From the NCBI RefSeq assembly GCF_002368395.1, contig NZ_AP018254.1, positions 744,001 to 808,000 on the forward strand: a stretch of DNA of 64,000 nt, in the 5' to 3' direction. Below the pieces are notes generated by a model. It saw only the letters and a program-made list of their open reading frames with translations, did not search any database and had not been told where the DNA came from. Origin of the DNA: Calothrix sp. NIES-3974 (GTDB lineage Bacteria; Cyanobacteriota; Cyanobacteriia; Cyanobacteriales; Nostocaceae). The translations under genes and the position numbers were made by a program. Numbering within the stretch: the first letter of the stretch is position 1; every line of letters starts with the position of its first letter. Below are positions 9,532 through 17,006 of this stretch, in pieces.

Positions 9532-10359
9532 CTATTTTCTCACCCCTGTTTGTGCAGGTATGGTGAAATTGATACTGAATGGTTGTCTATTTTCATTATT
9601 TCTACCCCAGGTAAACTCACCTGTAAGTTGATAATTTCCAGGTGTGAGGTTTAATTCATCCTCTTTTGAGGTGTTTACAACTACATTTCGTAATCCTTCT
9701 GCAATTAAAGCTGAAGTGGCTGTTCTTCCACTTTTGATATTTTTCCCATTTTGTGTGAGACTCCAATTCATTCTGGCAAATGCTGATGCTTTACCAGTAT
9801 TACGTACTGATAATCTTAATTTTTTAGTGTTTTTATCCCACTGAGCATTTTCCACAGATAATCTTGGACTAACATTTCCTTTCCTGACTAGAAGTGCAGA
9901 ACCAACACGAGTAATTACCCGAGTTCTCGCACCCTGAGTATTTCGAGTAATATTTTCCTGTAATGGCTCAGTAAAAATCATGGCTCTGTATTCACCATCA
10001 GGAAGGTTTGGTGCTAGACGAGTAATCAAACGAATTTTCCGAGTAGTACGGGGGGGAACTACTAATTCCCGTGGTGAAAATTGGAGGTAGGGACGTAAAT
10101 CTGTCGGACTAGATTTTAAGATTTTAAAACCAGTATCAGCATCATAGGTGAAAGCTTCTGCATAGACCCGCGCTCGAAAGGGTCTGTCACCTGGATTAGT
10201 TACATCGATAAATTCCTGTGCTTGTCCACGCTTGGCCTCTACTTCGATAGTAATCGGAGATATGGATACTTGAGCAGATGCGACACTTTGATCAATAAAG
10301 GGAGATGCAACAATTGCCGTTGTCGTAAAAATAAGGCTAGTAACAGATGATTTCAACAC
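9532..10359 (-). CDS. PapD-like periplasmic fimbrial chaperone
   Basis: 275 residues with a signal peptide ending near residue 29 (SVASA then Q). The mature part starts with the first Ig-like strand (QVSISPITIEVEAKRGQ). Family landmarks follow: FSPRELVVPPRTTRKIRLITR and DGEYRAMIFTEPL, the latter matching the conserved GEYR strand of chaperone domain 1. A second Ig-like domain covers residues 150-265. In known systems such chaperones donate a strand to fold pilus subunits in the periplasm and deliver them to an outer-membrane usher. The secreted pilin-like gene lies upstream on the same strand, with a terminator between; a usher-like gene is at 55.7 kb. Confidence 0.75.
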   Translation of the reverse strand: MLKSSVTSLIFTTTAIVASPFIDQSVASAQVSISPITIEVEAKRGQAQEFIDVTNPGDRPFRARVYAEAFTYDADTGFKILKSSPTDLRPYLQFSPRELVVPPRTTRKIRLITRLAPNLPDGEYRAMIFTEPLQENITRNTQGARTRVITRVGSALLVRKGNVSPRLSVENAQWDKNTKKLRLSVRNTGKASAFARMNWSLTQNGKNIKSGRTATSALIAEGLRNVVVNTSKEDELNLTPGNYQLTGEFTWGRNNENRQPFSINFTIPAQTGVRK

Positions 10360-10555
10360 AGTATTTTCCGGCTTTGTAGTTATTAAATTGACGATTTAAC
10401 TGTAAATTTTGACTGAGAATTTATATATTTTGTTTCTATATATCGCAAGTAATAAAATAATCATTCATGACTATTGACTGATGATTTTTTACTCATGATG
10501 GTTTTTATCTGAATAAAATAAAACCGTATATTCCACAGAAAAACAGTCCATAAAT

Positions 10556-10581
10556 AAAAAGCCCACAATCGCAGGCTTTTT
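10556..10581 (-). terminator. Rho-independent terminator (bidirectional) after the pilin-like gene
   Basis: Inverted repeat AAAAAGCC / GGCTTTTT around an ACAATCGC-type loop, with A-runs and T-runs on both sides, 42 bases past the stop of the minus-strand pilin-like gene. It should end most pilin transcripts before the chaperone gene, which would keep the subunit at higher level than the chaperone. Confidence 0.75.
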
Positions 10582-10623
10582 GCATATTTATTCATTTAGA
10601 GAACGCTGCATTTAATCGAAAGA

Positions 10624-11121
10624 TTACTGAGCAGAAGTTCCAGTGAGAGTAACTACATATGTGTAAGCACCAGAAGTAGGAGCAGGAGCAGGATCAGCAG
10701 GGAAAGTAACTTCTAAACCAACAGTTAAACCTGTTGCACTGTTTGCTACGGTGAATTCATCAGAAGTAGTTAAGTTAGCAGTAGCTGTGTTAGTACCATC
10801 TGAAACTGTCGCAACAACACTTTCTGCGGGGGTGGGATTTGTTCCTTCTGTAACCGATGCTTCCAGGGTTCCTCCAGAACAATTAATAGCAATGGGATTA
10901 GCCAGTGAACCGGTGAATCGTCTGTTAGCAGTATCATAGGTCAAGGTGCCGCTAGCAGTTTCTCCTGTTGTGGTAGCAGGGTCACCCAGTGTACAAGCAT
11001 CATTAATACCACCGGAAAATCTAGCTTCAAAGGTTTCTGAAACCTGCGCACTTGCGCGACCTGCGAAACCTAATGCAGTAGCAGCAATCAAACCGGAGAC
11101 CAAAATAAAACGACGTAACAT
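10624..11121 (-). CDS. Secreted pilin-like subunit (spore-coat-U / fimbrial type)
   Basis: 165 residues. Signal peptide MLRRFILVSGLIAATALGFA ends at GRASA, residue 25. The mature protein is rich in Thr, Ser and Ala with alternating beta patterns and exactly two Cys (DACTLGD and INCSGG), about as spaced as the disulfide of SCPU/CU subunits. The C-terminal YTYVVTLTGTSAQ looks like a final beta strand. No membrane anchor or LPXTG. Next to a PapD-like chaperone, it is best read as a fibre subunit; sequence similarity alone is weak. GAAAAAGTCC just before the ATG gives a poor ribosome site. Confidence 0.6.
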   Translation of the reverse strand: MLRRFILVSGLIAATALGFAGRASAQVSETFEARFSGGINDACTLGDPATTTGETASGTLTYDTANRRFTGSLANPIAINCSGGTLEASVTEGTNPTPAESVVATVSDGTNTATANLTTSDEFTVANSATGLTVGLEVTFPADPAPAPTSGAYTYVVTLTGTSAQ

Positions 11122-11714
11122 GAAAAAGTCCTCTTACTAAAAATTTTGTCCAAATTAAGTGAAAAATCAGGCAACCTATTTATCACGCGTTCAGTCCACG
11201 TATTTAAAGGTTGATAAATGCACCGCATGGAGATATGTAAATATATGCTGGAGATTTTCAACTTTGATAAATACTGAAACTGTGAATATTTCTTTAGTTG
11301 AATATGCGCTGTGAATTGCTAACACCAAGGCTGATATAACTGGATGTAAATAATCTAAAAAACGGCAAGTGGAAACAAATTGCGAATTAATTCAATCTTT
11401 GATTTTTTTGGTGTCTGCAAACAAGTTTAACTAGCAAAATAGACATTTTCTAGGGTGATTACACGCAAAATATTGTCCATAGTTTTTTGCGTGTATATAC
11501 TGTTTTTGGGTTTTGCTGTGTAGCTAAGAGTAAATTAAAGATCGGGATTATACGGTGATTTTTTGGCAAGAAGTTAATCCCTCATAGGATGTATTGGTGT
11601 ACAGGTGTGCATACTGCAATATACGCCTATTTGGAAAGCACTTTTTGCGACTAAAATACCCTTAAAAGCTTACAAGACAAGAGTTTTACTAGTTTTTAGC
11701 AAGCCCTAATTAGG
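11122..11714. other. Intergenic stretch with an eroded IS end
   Basis: About 590 AT-rich bases upstream of the pilin-like gene. No credible ORF. Bases 11622-11709 match 51687-51773 (same order of CACTTTTTGCGACT, GAGTTTTACTA and CAGCAAGCCCTAA-type blocks). The start probably carries the pilin promoter. Confidence 0.5.
11622..11709. repeat. IS-end-like repeat, copy 1
   Basis: An 88-base segment shared with 51687-51773, ending in AGCAAGCCCTAA. Similar ends with AGGGCTTGCTGAAAAA occur as terminal repeats of cyanobacterial insertion sequences, so this is probably a solo end left after decay. It directly abuts the TnpB element. Confidence 0.5.
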
Positions 11715-11758
11715 AAAGTTGACATACTCCCTGCCCTACAAAAGCAGAGATTCTAGGC

Positions 11759-12883
11759 TCAAACAACGATTGCGGACAAAGTCCGTCTTAAATCGTCTAA
11801 CCCAGCAGTCGATGTCCCAACTGCACAAATATTTTTAGCTGCGTTTTCGTCTCTCCCATTGACTGACTGACAGGACGGACAACGCCACTTTCTAACTGAC
11901 AAATCTAATTTTTCTAGAACGTGTCCACAATTAGAACAAGTTTTGCTAGACGGATACCATTGATCAATAAATACGATTTGTTTGCCTTTCTTTTTGGCAA
12001 TCCACTCTAGAATTTGTAGAAATTCTCCAAAAGCCAGGTCTGATATCTTGCGCCCCCAAAGACGTTGCATTCCTTTGAGGTTGAGTGTTTCAAAACACAA
12101 CACATCAAACCTATTAGTTAGGTCGTGAGCTAATTTCCAAAACCAATCACGTCTAGCATTAGAAATATCCTCATACTTGCGTACTAAATTCTTTCTAGCC
12201 CGTTCTCGATTAGCTGACCCTTTCAACTTTTTGGAATGCTGCCTACTGGCTTTTTTAATAGCATTAAGTGACTGTTTGAAGAATTGGGGCGACTCCATTT
12301 TAGTGCCGTCTGAGCAAGCGAGAAATGTCTTTAATCCCAAATCGAAACCAGCGATTTTACCTGTCTTGATTTCAACGTCTGGATTGCTAGCATCATCAAC
12401 AACAATAACCATAAACAGCTCACCTAATGATGTGCGTTTTCTAGTTAAAGTTTTGACTGTTCCTTCTATCTCTCTTGACTTCCAAAATTGATATATTCGA
12501 TTACCAATCTTTACCTTGTTGCCACTTAAAAACTTATAACCCGCTTGCTTAAGGGTGAATGATTTGTACTTTTTAACTTTCTTGAATCCTGGTGGACGAA
12601 CCCCCTTCTTGTTGTGTTTAAAAAATAATTGGTATGCTTTCTCAATGCGTTGGCAAATATCTTGTACTGCCTGAGAACCTACTGATTGCCAAAACAAGTT
12701 ACGCTTCCGCAATTTGGCTATATGAGATTGGAGTTTCGCACAACTCAAGTGTTTACCCCACATCCGGTAGTATCGACGATGAAGGGCAATGCAATGGTTA
12801 TAAATCACCCCAGAAGCGTTAATCATTCGCTTGAGGTGTTTATTGCGTTTGTGTTCGTACAACTTAAATCGTAGTGTTCTCAT
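11759..12883 (-). CDS. tnpB: TnpB, RNA-guided transposon-encoded nuclease (IS200/IS605)
   Basis: 374 residues from ATG 12883 (MRTLRFKLYEHKRN); an in-frame ATG 30 bases earlier would add an atypical tail. The RuvC-type triad is intact: Asp in GFDLGLK near residue 180, Glu in CFETLNLKGM near 265, and Asp in NGRDENAAKN near 343. The zinc finger has CSNCG and CPSC pairs just before the last Asp. Length is typical. TnpB cuts DNA next to the element's target motif, guided by RNA from the element end, which favours keeping the element in place. It appears functional by sequence. Confidence 0.9.
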   Translation of the reverse strand: MRTLRFKLYEHKRNKHLKRMINASGVIYNHCIALHRRYYRMWGKHLSCAKLQSHIAKLRKRNLFWQSVGSQAVQDICQRIEKAYQLFFKHNKKGVRPPGFKKVKKYKSFTLKQAGYKFLSGNKVKIGNRIYQFWKSREIEGTVKTLTRKRTSLGELFMVIVVDDASNPDVEIKTGKIAGFDLGLKTFLACSDGTKMESPQFFKQSLNAIKKASRQHSKKLKGSANRERARKNLVRKYEDISNARRDWFWKLAHDLTNRFDVLCFETLNLKGMQRLWGRKISDLAFGEFLQILEWIAKKKGKQIVFIDQWYPSSKTCSNCGHVLEKLDLSVRKWRCPSCQSVNGRDENAAKNICAVGTSTAGLDDLRRTLSAIVV

Positions 12884-12917
12884 GCTACTATTGTACACAA
12901 TAGCGCTGTACAATAGT

Positions 12918-13358
12918 ATGAAGAAACGATTAGATTTTAGAGTAGAAGAACACGAACTTCAAATCCTTGAAGACTACTGCTTATTTGTCGGCAGAACAAA
13001 AACTGATGTGCTTAGAGAACTCATTAGAAACCTGAAGATTAAAGAAAAAGCCGTCCTTCCAGGACGGGGCTTTAGACCCATTCTTTCGGTAACTATGGAA
13101 GCTGAATATGATTTTAGTCAAGGTAAGCGGGGTGCGATTGACCCAACTCCAAGGGGAAAAACTCGGATTACAATTCGGTTAGATGATGAGGTTTTAGCGT
13201 GGTTTCGGGAGCAAGTTAATGTTGCTGGGGGAGGAAACTATCAAACCCTGATTAATGAGGCTTTGCGTCAGTATATTCAGCAGAGTCGCGAACCTTTGGA
13301 GGATGTTTTGCGGAGCGTAATTCGTGAAGAACTTGAACGTATGCAGGATTGTGCCTAG
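12918..13358 (+). CDS. Chimeric protein: IS-borne RHH domain fused to a BrnA-type antitoxin domain
   Basis: 146 residues from ATG 12918, divergent from tnpB with 34 bases between starts. Residues 1-45 (KRLDFRVEEHELQILEDYC then GRTKTDVLRELIR) are the small ribbon-helix-helix protein often carried beside tnpB in cyanobacteria. Residues 46-58 are encoded by the element's left-end hairpin. From residue 60 (MEAEYDFSQGKRGAIDPTPRG, then TRITIRLDDEVLAWFREQV) the protein is a full BrnA-like antitoxin of type II toxin-antitoxin systems, itself an RHH DNA-binding fold. The element seems to have landed at the brnA start and fused the frames. ATG 13095 is a possible independent brnA start with a poor ribosome site. 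No brnT toxin gene is nearby. Confidence 0.7.
   Translation: MKKRLDFRVEEHELQILEDYCLFVGRTKTDVLRELIRNLKIKEKAVLPGRGFRPILSVTMEAEYDFSQGKRGAIDPTPRGKTRITIRLDDEVLAWFREQVNVAGGGNYQTLINEALRQYIQQSREPLEDVLRSVIREELERMQDCA
13047..13073. repeat. Left-end hairpin of the tnpB element
   Basis: Stem AAAGCCGTCCT / AGGACGGGGCTTT with a TCC loop. This is the subterminal hairpin type recognised by Y1 transposases in IS200/IS605 elements. It is translated as part of the chimeric RHH/BrnA frame. Confidence 0.7.
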
Positions 13359-13369
13359 AAGTCGGGTTT

Positions 13370-14587
13370 CTATACTTCACGACAAATCGCCCTCTGGGTG
13401 ATGGGTAGGGGATTTATAGCGTCATTTCTGGTGCGACGACGTAAATCGGCGACATCGGGGGAAGCGTTGATGGCTTCTTCGATGCTGATTTTGCCACTAC
13501 GCATTAAAGCACATAGGGCATAATTCATGAGTTGCATTCCTTCGTGGGTGCTGGATTCCATTAATTGCCAAATTGCTTTGTCTTCACCTTTGAGTAAATA
13601 ATCTTGCATGGTGGGATTATTCAGCAAAATTTCTAGAGCTGCTACTCTGCGTCCGTCAGTGCTGGGGACTAGTTGCTGGGTAATTACCGCTACTAGGGTA
13701 TCAACAATTTGTACCCGCATCATTGCCTGTTCTTCGGGGTGGTATTGGCTGAGTAATCGATCAATGGCGACCAGGGAATTTTTTGTGTGTAGGGTTCCAA
13801 TTACCAGGTGTCCGGTTTGAGCGGCTTTAATGGCGGTATCGATGGTCAAGCGATCGCGTATTTCTCCAATAATAATTACATCCGGGTCTTCCCGTAGCAC
13901 TGAGCGTAGGGCATCGTGGTAAGCTTGGGTGTGTAAACCCACTTCTCGCTGGGTAACTAGGGATTTACGGGAGGTATGGACGTATTCAATCGGGTCTTCG
14001 ATGGTGACGATATGCTTTTGAAAGTTCTCGTTTAAAAAGCGAATCATCGCTGCGATGGTGGTGGTTTTACCGGAGTTGGTTGCACCGGTGACTAAGACTA
14101 AACCCTGTTTCTGACTGACGATATCCTTGAGTACCGCAGGTAGGCGTAAACTTTCTATGGATGGTACTTCTAGGTTAATTAACCGTAGCACCATCGCTCC
14201 TCCTGTCAAGGTTTCAAAACAATTTACCCGACAGCGTACAAAACCAGGATAGAATATTCCCGTGTCTAATTCCTTGGTTTCGAGAAAACGCGATCGCTGG
14301 GATGGGGTAAGTAATTCCATCAAGTAGGCTTCAAAGTCCTGGGGTGTAACAATTTCCCCTTTCTGGTAAACCAAAATCTGTCCACGCACGCGAAATCGTG
14401 GTACCTCACCGACTCGAATATGAATGTCGGAAGCTTGTTGAGTATGGGCATCGCGTACCATCTGCTGGATAGTCATAGTGTTATTTGTCACCATCTCTAA
14501 CCGTCCATTGCCAAAGGAATGGGAAGAAGACGAAGGTAAATGGGGCAAATTAGGGTTGGATAAGGGGGACGCGAGCGGCTCTTCCAT
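13370..14587 (-). CDS. pilT: PilT-type retraction ATPase of type IV pili
   Basis: 405 residues. A Ser/Pro-rich 40-residue N-terminal tail precedes the PilT core. Landmarks are ASDIHIRVG, the Walker A GATNSGKTTT near residue 170, the Asp box with TIEDPIEY, Walker B VIIIGEIRD, and the His box as GTLHTKNS. PilT hexamers on the cytoplasmic face drive pilus retraction for twitching, phototaxis and DNA uptake. No pilB or pilC is adjacent, so it resembles a stand-alone second PilT paralogue of cyanobacteria rather than the pilBTC operon member. It is convergent with the BrnA fusion, 11 bases apart. Confidence 0.88.
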   Translation of the reverse strand: MEEPLASPLSNPNLPHLPSSSSHSFGNGRLEMVTNNTMTIQQMVRDAHTQQASDIHIRVGEVPRFRVRGQILVYQKGEIVTPQDFEAYLMELLTPSQRSRFLETKELDTGIFYPGFVRCRVNCFETLTGGAMVLRLINLEVPSIESLRLPAVLKDIVSQKQGLVLVTGATNSGKTTTIAAMIRFLNENFQKHIVTIEDPIEYVHTSRKSLVTQREVGLHTQAYHDALRSVLREDPDVIIIGEIRDRLTIDTAIKAAQTGHLVIGTLHTKNSLVAIDRLLSQYHPEEQAMMRVQIVDTLVAVITQQLVPSTDGRRVAALEILLNNPTMQDYLLKGEDKAIWQLMESSTHEGMQLMNYALCALMRSGKISIEEAINASPDVADLRRRTRNDAINPLPITQRAICREV

Positions 14588-15032
14588 TGCTGCTTCCTTG
14601 GGTAAAAAATAATAGGGTACAGGAGACAGGAGAAAACAATTTCTGTTTTGCCACCTTTTTCTAGGACTGTCAAAATTTGGATGTAGCTGACTTTGACGAT
14701 GGGTTTAGATGTGGAGATGTATACTTTGCGCGCTGATATATTTTCCCTTTGGTTTGTTCACAGTTGACAGTTGACCTTTAAGCTTTAACCAAGCTGTTGT
14801 GTTTTTAAGTTGTATATTTACTACTTTTGATAGATGACTTGTTCCCTGCAATAAGTTCTCTTTACAGAAGGTCGCGCTATGCGCATCTACGCCTACAAAT
14901 GTTAATCGTTAACTGTTAGCTGTCAATAGCACATCAAGTAGTTATGTGAGTTTTTGCTGATCCAAACCAAAAGCTTACTTATTGACCGTGTAAAGTATAG
15001 CTGTTTGATGGCTATGGAGGTTTTCGTATTCT
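14588..15032. other. Intergenic stretch occupied mainly by a MITE-like repeat
   Basis: Upstream of pilT. Bases 14720-14999 are one copy of the TATACTTT-ended repeat. The first 130 bases, with GGAGACAGGAG-type runs, may hold the pilT promoter. Inside the repeat, a short GC-rich insertion (CGCGCTATGCGCATC, near 14874) resembles other small palindromic repeats of the genome. Confidence 0.45.
14720..14999 (-). repeat. TATACTTT-ended MITE-like repeat, copy 1 (long form)
   Basis: Read on minus, it starts TATACTTTACACGGTCAA and ends with CAAACCAAAGGGAAAA, TATCAGCGCGCAAAGTATA. Those two ends match the ends of the copies at 43524-43628 and 44638-44774 in the same order. The interior is longer here (280 bases) because extra sequence sits in the middle. 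The ends form imperfect terminal inverted repeats starting TATACTTT. Confidence 0.65.
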
Positions 15033-15188
15033 ATGCATCAATTTATACATCTTCATCCTATCGAACTATTGAATCAACATCATCGGAGTTTGTATCTGGA
15101 CTTGAAATCACCGATTCAAATTTTCAACAATAGAAAAAATTTTAATCAGCGAAACCAAGCTCAACCGCAAACATACGGAGATAGTTAG
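15033..15188 (+). CDS. Possible small protein (51 aa), weak support
   Basis: An ATG at 15033 opens a 51-codon frame rich in His, Asn and Gln (MHQFIHLHPIELLNQHH at the start). GGAGG at 15016-15020 is somewhat far from the ATG. Just after the stop lies the inverted repeat AGATAGTT/AACTATCT. No similarity is recognised. It lies between the repeat and the DUF58 gene and may be chance. Confidence 0.25.
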   Translation: MHQFIHLHPIELLNQHHRSLYLDLKSPIQIFNNRKNFNQRNQAQPQTYGDS

Positions 15189-15622
15189 TCTACAACTATC
15201 TTAGTTAATCTCCACGATAGCGCCATACCCTTTACAGTCATTTCACAAAAAACCGAGGGAAGTGTGAATTTATGTGTATTCCCTGGGTATCTTAAGGTTG
15301 AACTATCTAGCAACTAGCTGATTTAACGTGAGTACTCCTAGGTCGTAGCGAACTACGACGGATTCAAATAACCCCTCTCCAAACCTTTCCCCTCTTGGAG
15401 AGAGGCTTTGAAAACATTGATTTTTGGTTAAAACTACGGATTTTTCTGCCCCTCTCCATCCTGGAGAGGGGTTGGGGTGAGGTTCATCAAACTCACGTTG
15501 ATTTAGGGGAATTTTTTGTTTTGATCGCCTTTATTTTTGATTGTCCCGCGACGCAATCCATGAGTATGAGATGTGATGTATCGCGTCTCTACAATCCAAA
15601 ATCTAAAATCTATAATCTAAAA
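15189..15622. other. Repeat-rich leader of the DUF58 gene
   Basis: Holds two CCTCTCCA/TGGAGAGG hairpins (15373-15404 and the perfect one at 15449-15471), a degenerate GAGATG/CGTCTC palindrome at about 15568-15592, and an AATCCAAAATCT heptamer run reaching the ATG. The DUF58 frame stays open back to 15395, but that part translates these repeats and is not taken as protein. Confidence 0.55.
15449..15471. repeat. Perfect hairpin CCCCTCTCCA / TGGAGAGGGG
   Basis: A 10-base stem with a TCC loop, preceded at 15373-15404 by a related, less perfect copy. No T-tract follows, so it is not an obvious terminator. Similar GGAGAGGGG repeats are widespread in cyanobacterial intergenic DNA. Confidence 0.6.
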
Positions 15623-16783
15623 ATGGTTCGCAGATTAACAAATTGGTTAGAAAGACGCTTCTGCACACCTGCTTACAGTGGTTGGGTGTTGGGAGGAATT
15701 TGTATTTGTTTTTTTGGTGCAGCAATTAACACAATGGCTGGGTGGCTGTATGTAATTAGTGGGATTAGTTGTGCTTTACTATTTGTGGCGGCAATTTTAC
15801 CAGCGCGATCGCTTGCGAGTTTATCAGTAGTGCGTCAACCAATCACCCCGGTCACGGTGGGGGATGATTTAAGCGTCACCCTGGAAATTCACAATCACGG
15901 CAAAAAGACCGTCAATTTGTTGCGGATTGAAGATAAAATACCAATAGTTCTAGGACAACCCATTAGTAAACCCATTGATGGAATATTTCCGGAAACCACC
16001 TATACATGGGAATACACCTATCCCACCTCTCGACGGGGTGTGTACCGTTGGCAAACTGTCGATTTAATTAGTGGTGCTCCTTTGGGGTTATTTTGGTGTC
16101 GTCGTTCCCAAGCTTGTGCAGCTATTGCCTACGTTTATCCGCAAATTCTTCCCCTCACCAGTTGTCCAATTATTGATGAACTAGGACGGGATGACAGCAG
16201 ACGGGAAGATTGGTTTGGTAATCCCTACCAAGCTGCGATGGAGGGTTTGGTTAGGGCAGTACGTCCTTACCATATCGGCGACCCGATTCGTTTGGTACAT
16301 TGGCGTAGTAGCGCTCGTTATGGGGAATTACGGGTACGGGAGTTAGAAACGATTACAGAGGGAAAGGAGGTAATTATTGCCTTGGATACGGTGACTTCCT
16401 GGGATGACAATAATTTTGAAGCCGCAGTCACCACAGCTGCTTCTTTGTACTTTTATGCTCAACGTCAGGGTTTAAAGGTGCAATTGTGGACAGCAGCAAC
16501 GGGAACTATTCGCGGAAATCGACAAGTTTTAATGACCTTAGCTGCAACCCATCCCCAAGAGGATGTAAACTCAGATTTATCAAGAGAAACAGCTTTCACG
16601 AGTCCCATAATTTGGCTCACCCAAACCCAGCAAACTACGATCAATTTACCACCAGGTAGCCGTCGAATTCTCTGGACAAATGATGATTTATCTAATCCCC
16701 AACAGATTCTCAAACGAGATATCCCCGGTATGATTATGGAACCCCATACAGACCTGGTGATGCAGTTACAAAAGAGGGTATGA
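15623..16783 (+). CDS. DUF58 domain protein, membrane-anchored
   Basis: 386 residues from ATG 15623 (MVRRLTNWLERRF). Two hydrophobic helices at about residues 18-60 anchor it, followed by a beta-rich region (residues 80-170) and the DUF58 core. The signature is VRPYHIGDPIRLVHWRSSAR, then GELRVRELE. DUF58 proteins usually sit beside MoxR ATPases and transglutaminase proteins, but neither is next to it here. The biochemical role of the family is not settled. There is no Shine-Dalgarno sequence; the start follows a heptamer array directly. Confidence 0.8.
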   Translation: MVRRLTNWLERRFCTPAYSGWVLGGICICFFGAAINTMAGWLYVISGISCALLFVAAILPARSLASLSVVRQPITPVTVGDDLSVTLEIHNHGKKTVNLLRIEDKIPIVLGQPISKPIDGIFPETTYTWEYTYPTSRRGVYRWQTVDLISGAPLGLFWCRRSQACAAIAYVYPQILPLTSCPIIDELGRDDSRREDWFGNPYQAAMEGLVRAVRPYHIGDPIRLVHWRSSARYGELRVRELETITEGKEVIIALDTVTSWDDNNFEAAVTTAASLYFYAQRQGLKVQLWTAATGTIRGNRQVLMTLAATHPQEDVNSDLSRETAFTSPIIWLTQTQQTTINLPPGSRRILWTNDDLSNPQQILKRDIPGMIMEPHTDLVMQLQKRV

Positions 16784-16784
16784 G

Positions 16785-16808
16785 GAGACGACTCAGTGGG
16801 TCGTCTCT
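16785..16808. repeat. GAGACG palindromic repeat (copy 3)
   Basis: Arms AGACGAC and GTCGTCT around CAGTG, starting one base after the DUF58 stop. The core differs from copies 1 and 2 but is still self-complementary. It could act as a terminator-like hairpin for the DUF58 transcript. Confidence 0.7.
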
Positions 16809-17006
16809 GCGGGAATAGGGGTGGGTGGAGTAATTTATCACAAACATTTTCTATACCAATTTGAAAAGGAATGCGACAGATAGAAATAAGAAACCTGGAT
16901 ACAAAAAGGGGTTCCCAATCCATAGACCCAAATAGGGTGGATCGATCGTTCTCTGATTTCTCTGTGTGTAGCACAGTAGGCTAGAGTAATCCAAAATCCA
17001 AAATTA

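Larger units (their letters stand above)
11715..13080 (-). mobile_element. IS200/IS605-type element with tnpB only
   Basis: Extent is estimated from the usual end signatures. The right end, downstream of tnpB, has GTTGACATACTCCCTGCC and ATTCTAGGCTCAAAC; the left end has the hairpin AAAGCCGTCC / GGACGGGGCTTT at 13047-13073 followed by AGACCCA. It carries tnpB on minus and a divergent small RHH gene on plus, and no Y1 transposase (tnpA), so it depends on another element for mobility. The right-end hairpin is eroded (CTGC/GCAG only). By analogy with other tnpB elements, the 3' end of tnpB plus the right end would encode the omega guide RNA. Confidence 0.7.

Noticed and set aside
11715-13369. BrnT toxin gene partnering the BrnA domain
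   Set aside because: No BrnT-like frame was found on either side of the element.
15395-15622. N-terminal extension of the DUF58 protein
   Set aside because: The extra frame translates two hairpin repeats, a degenerate palindrome and a heptamer array; homologues fit a start at 15623.
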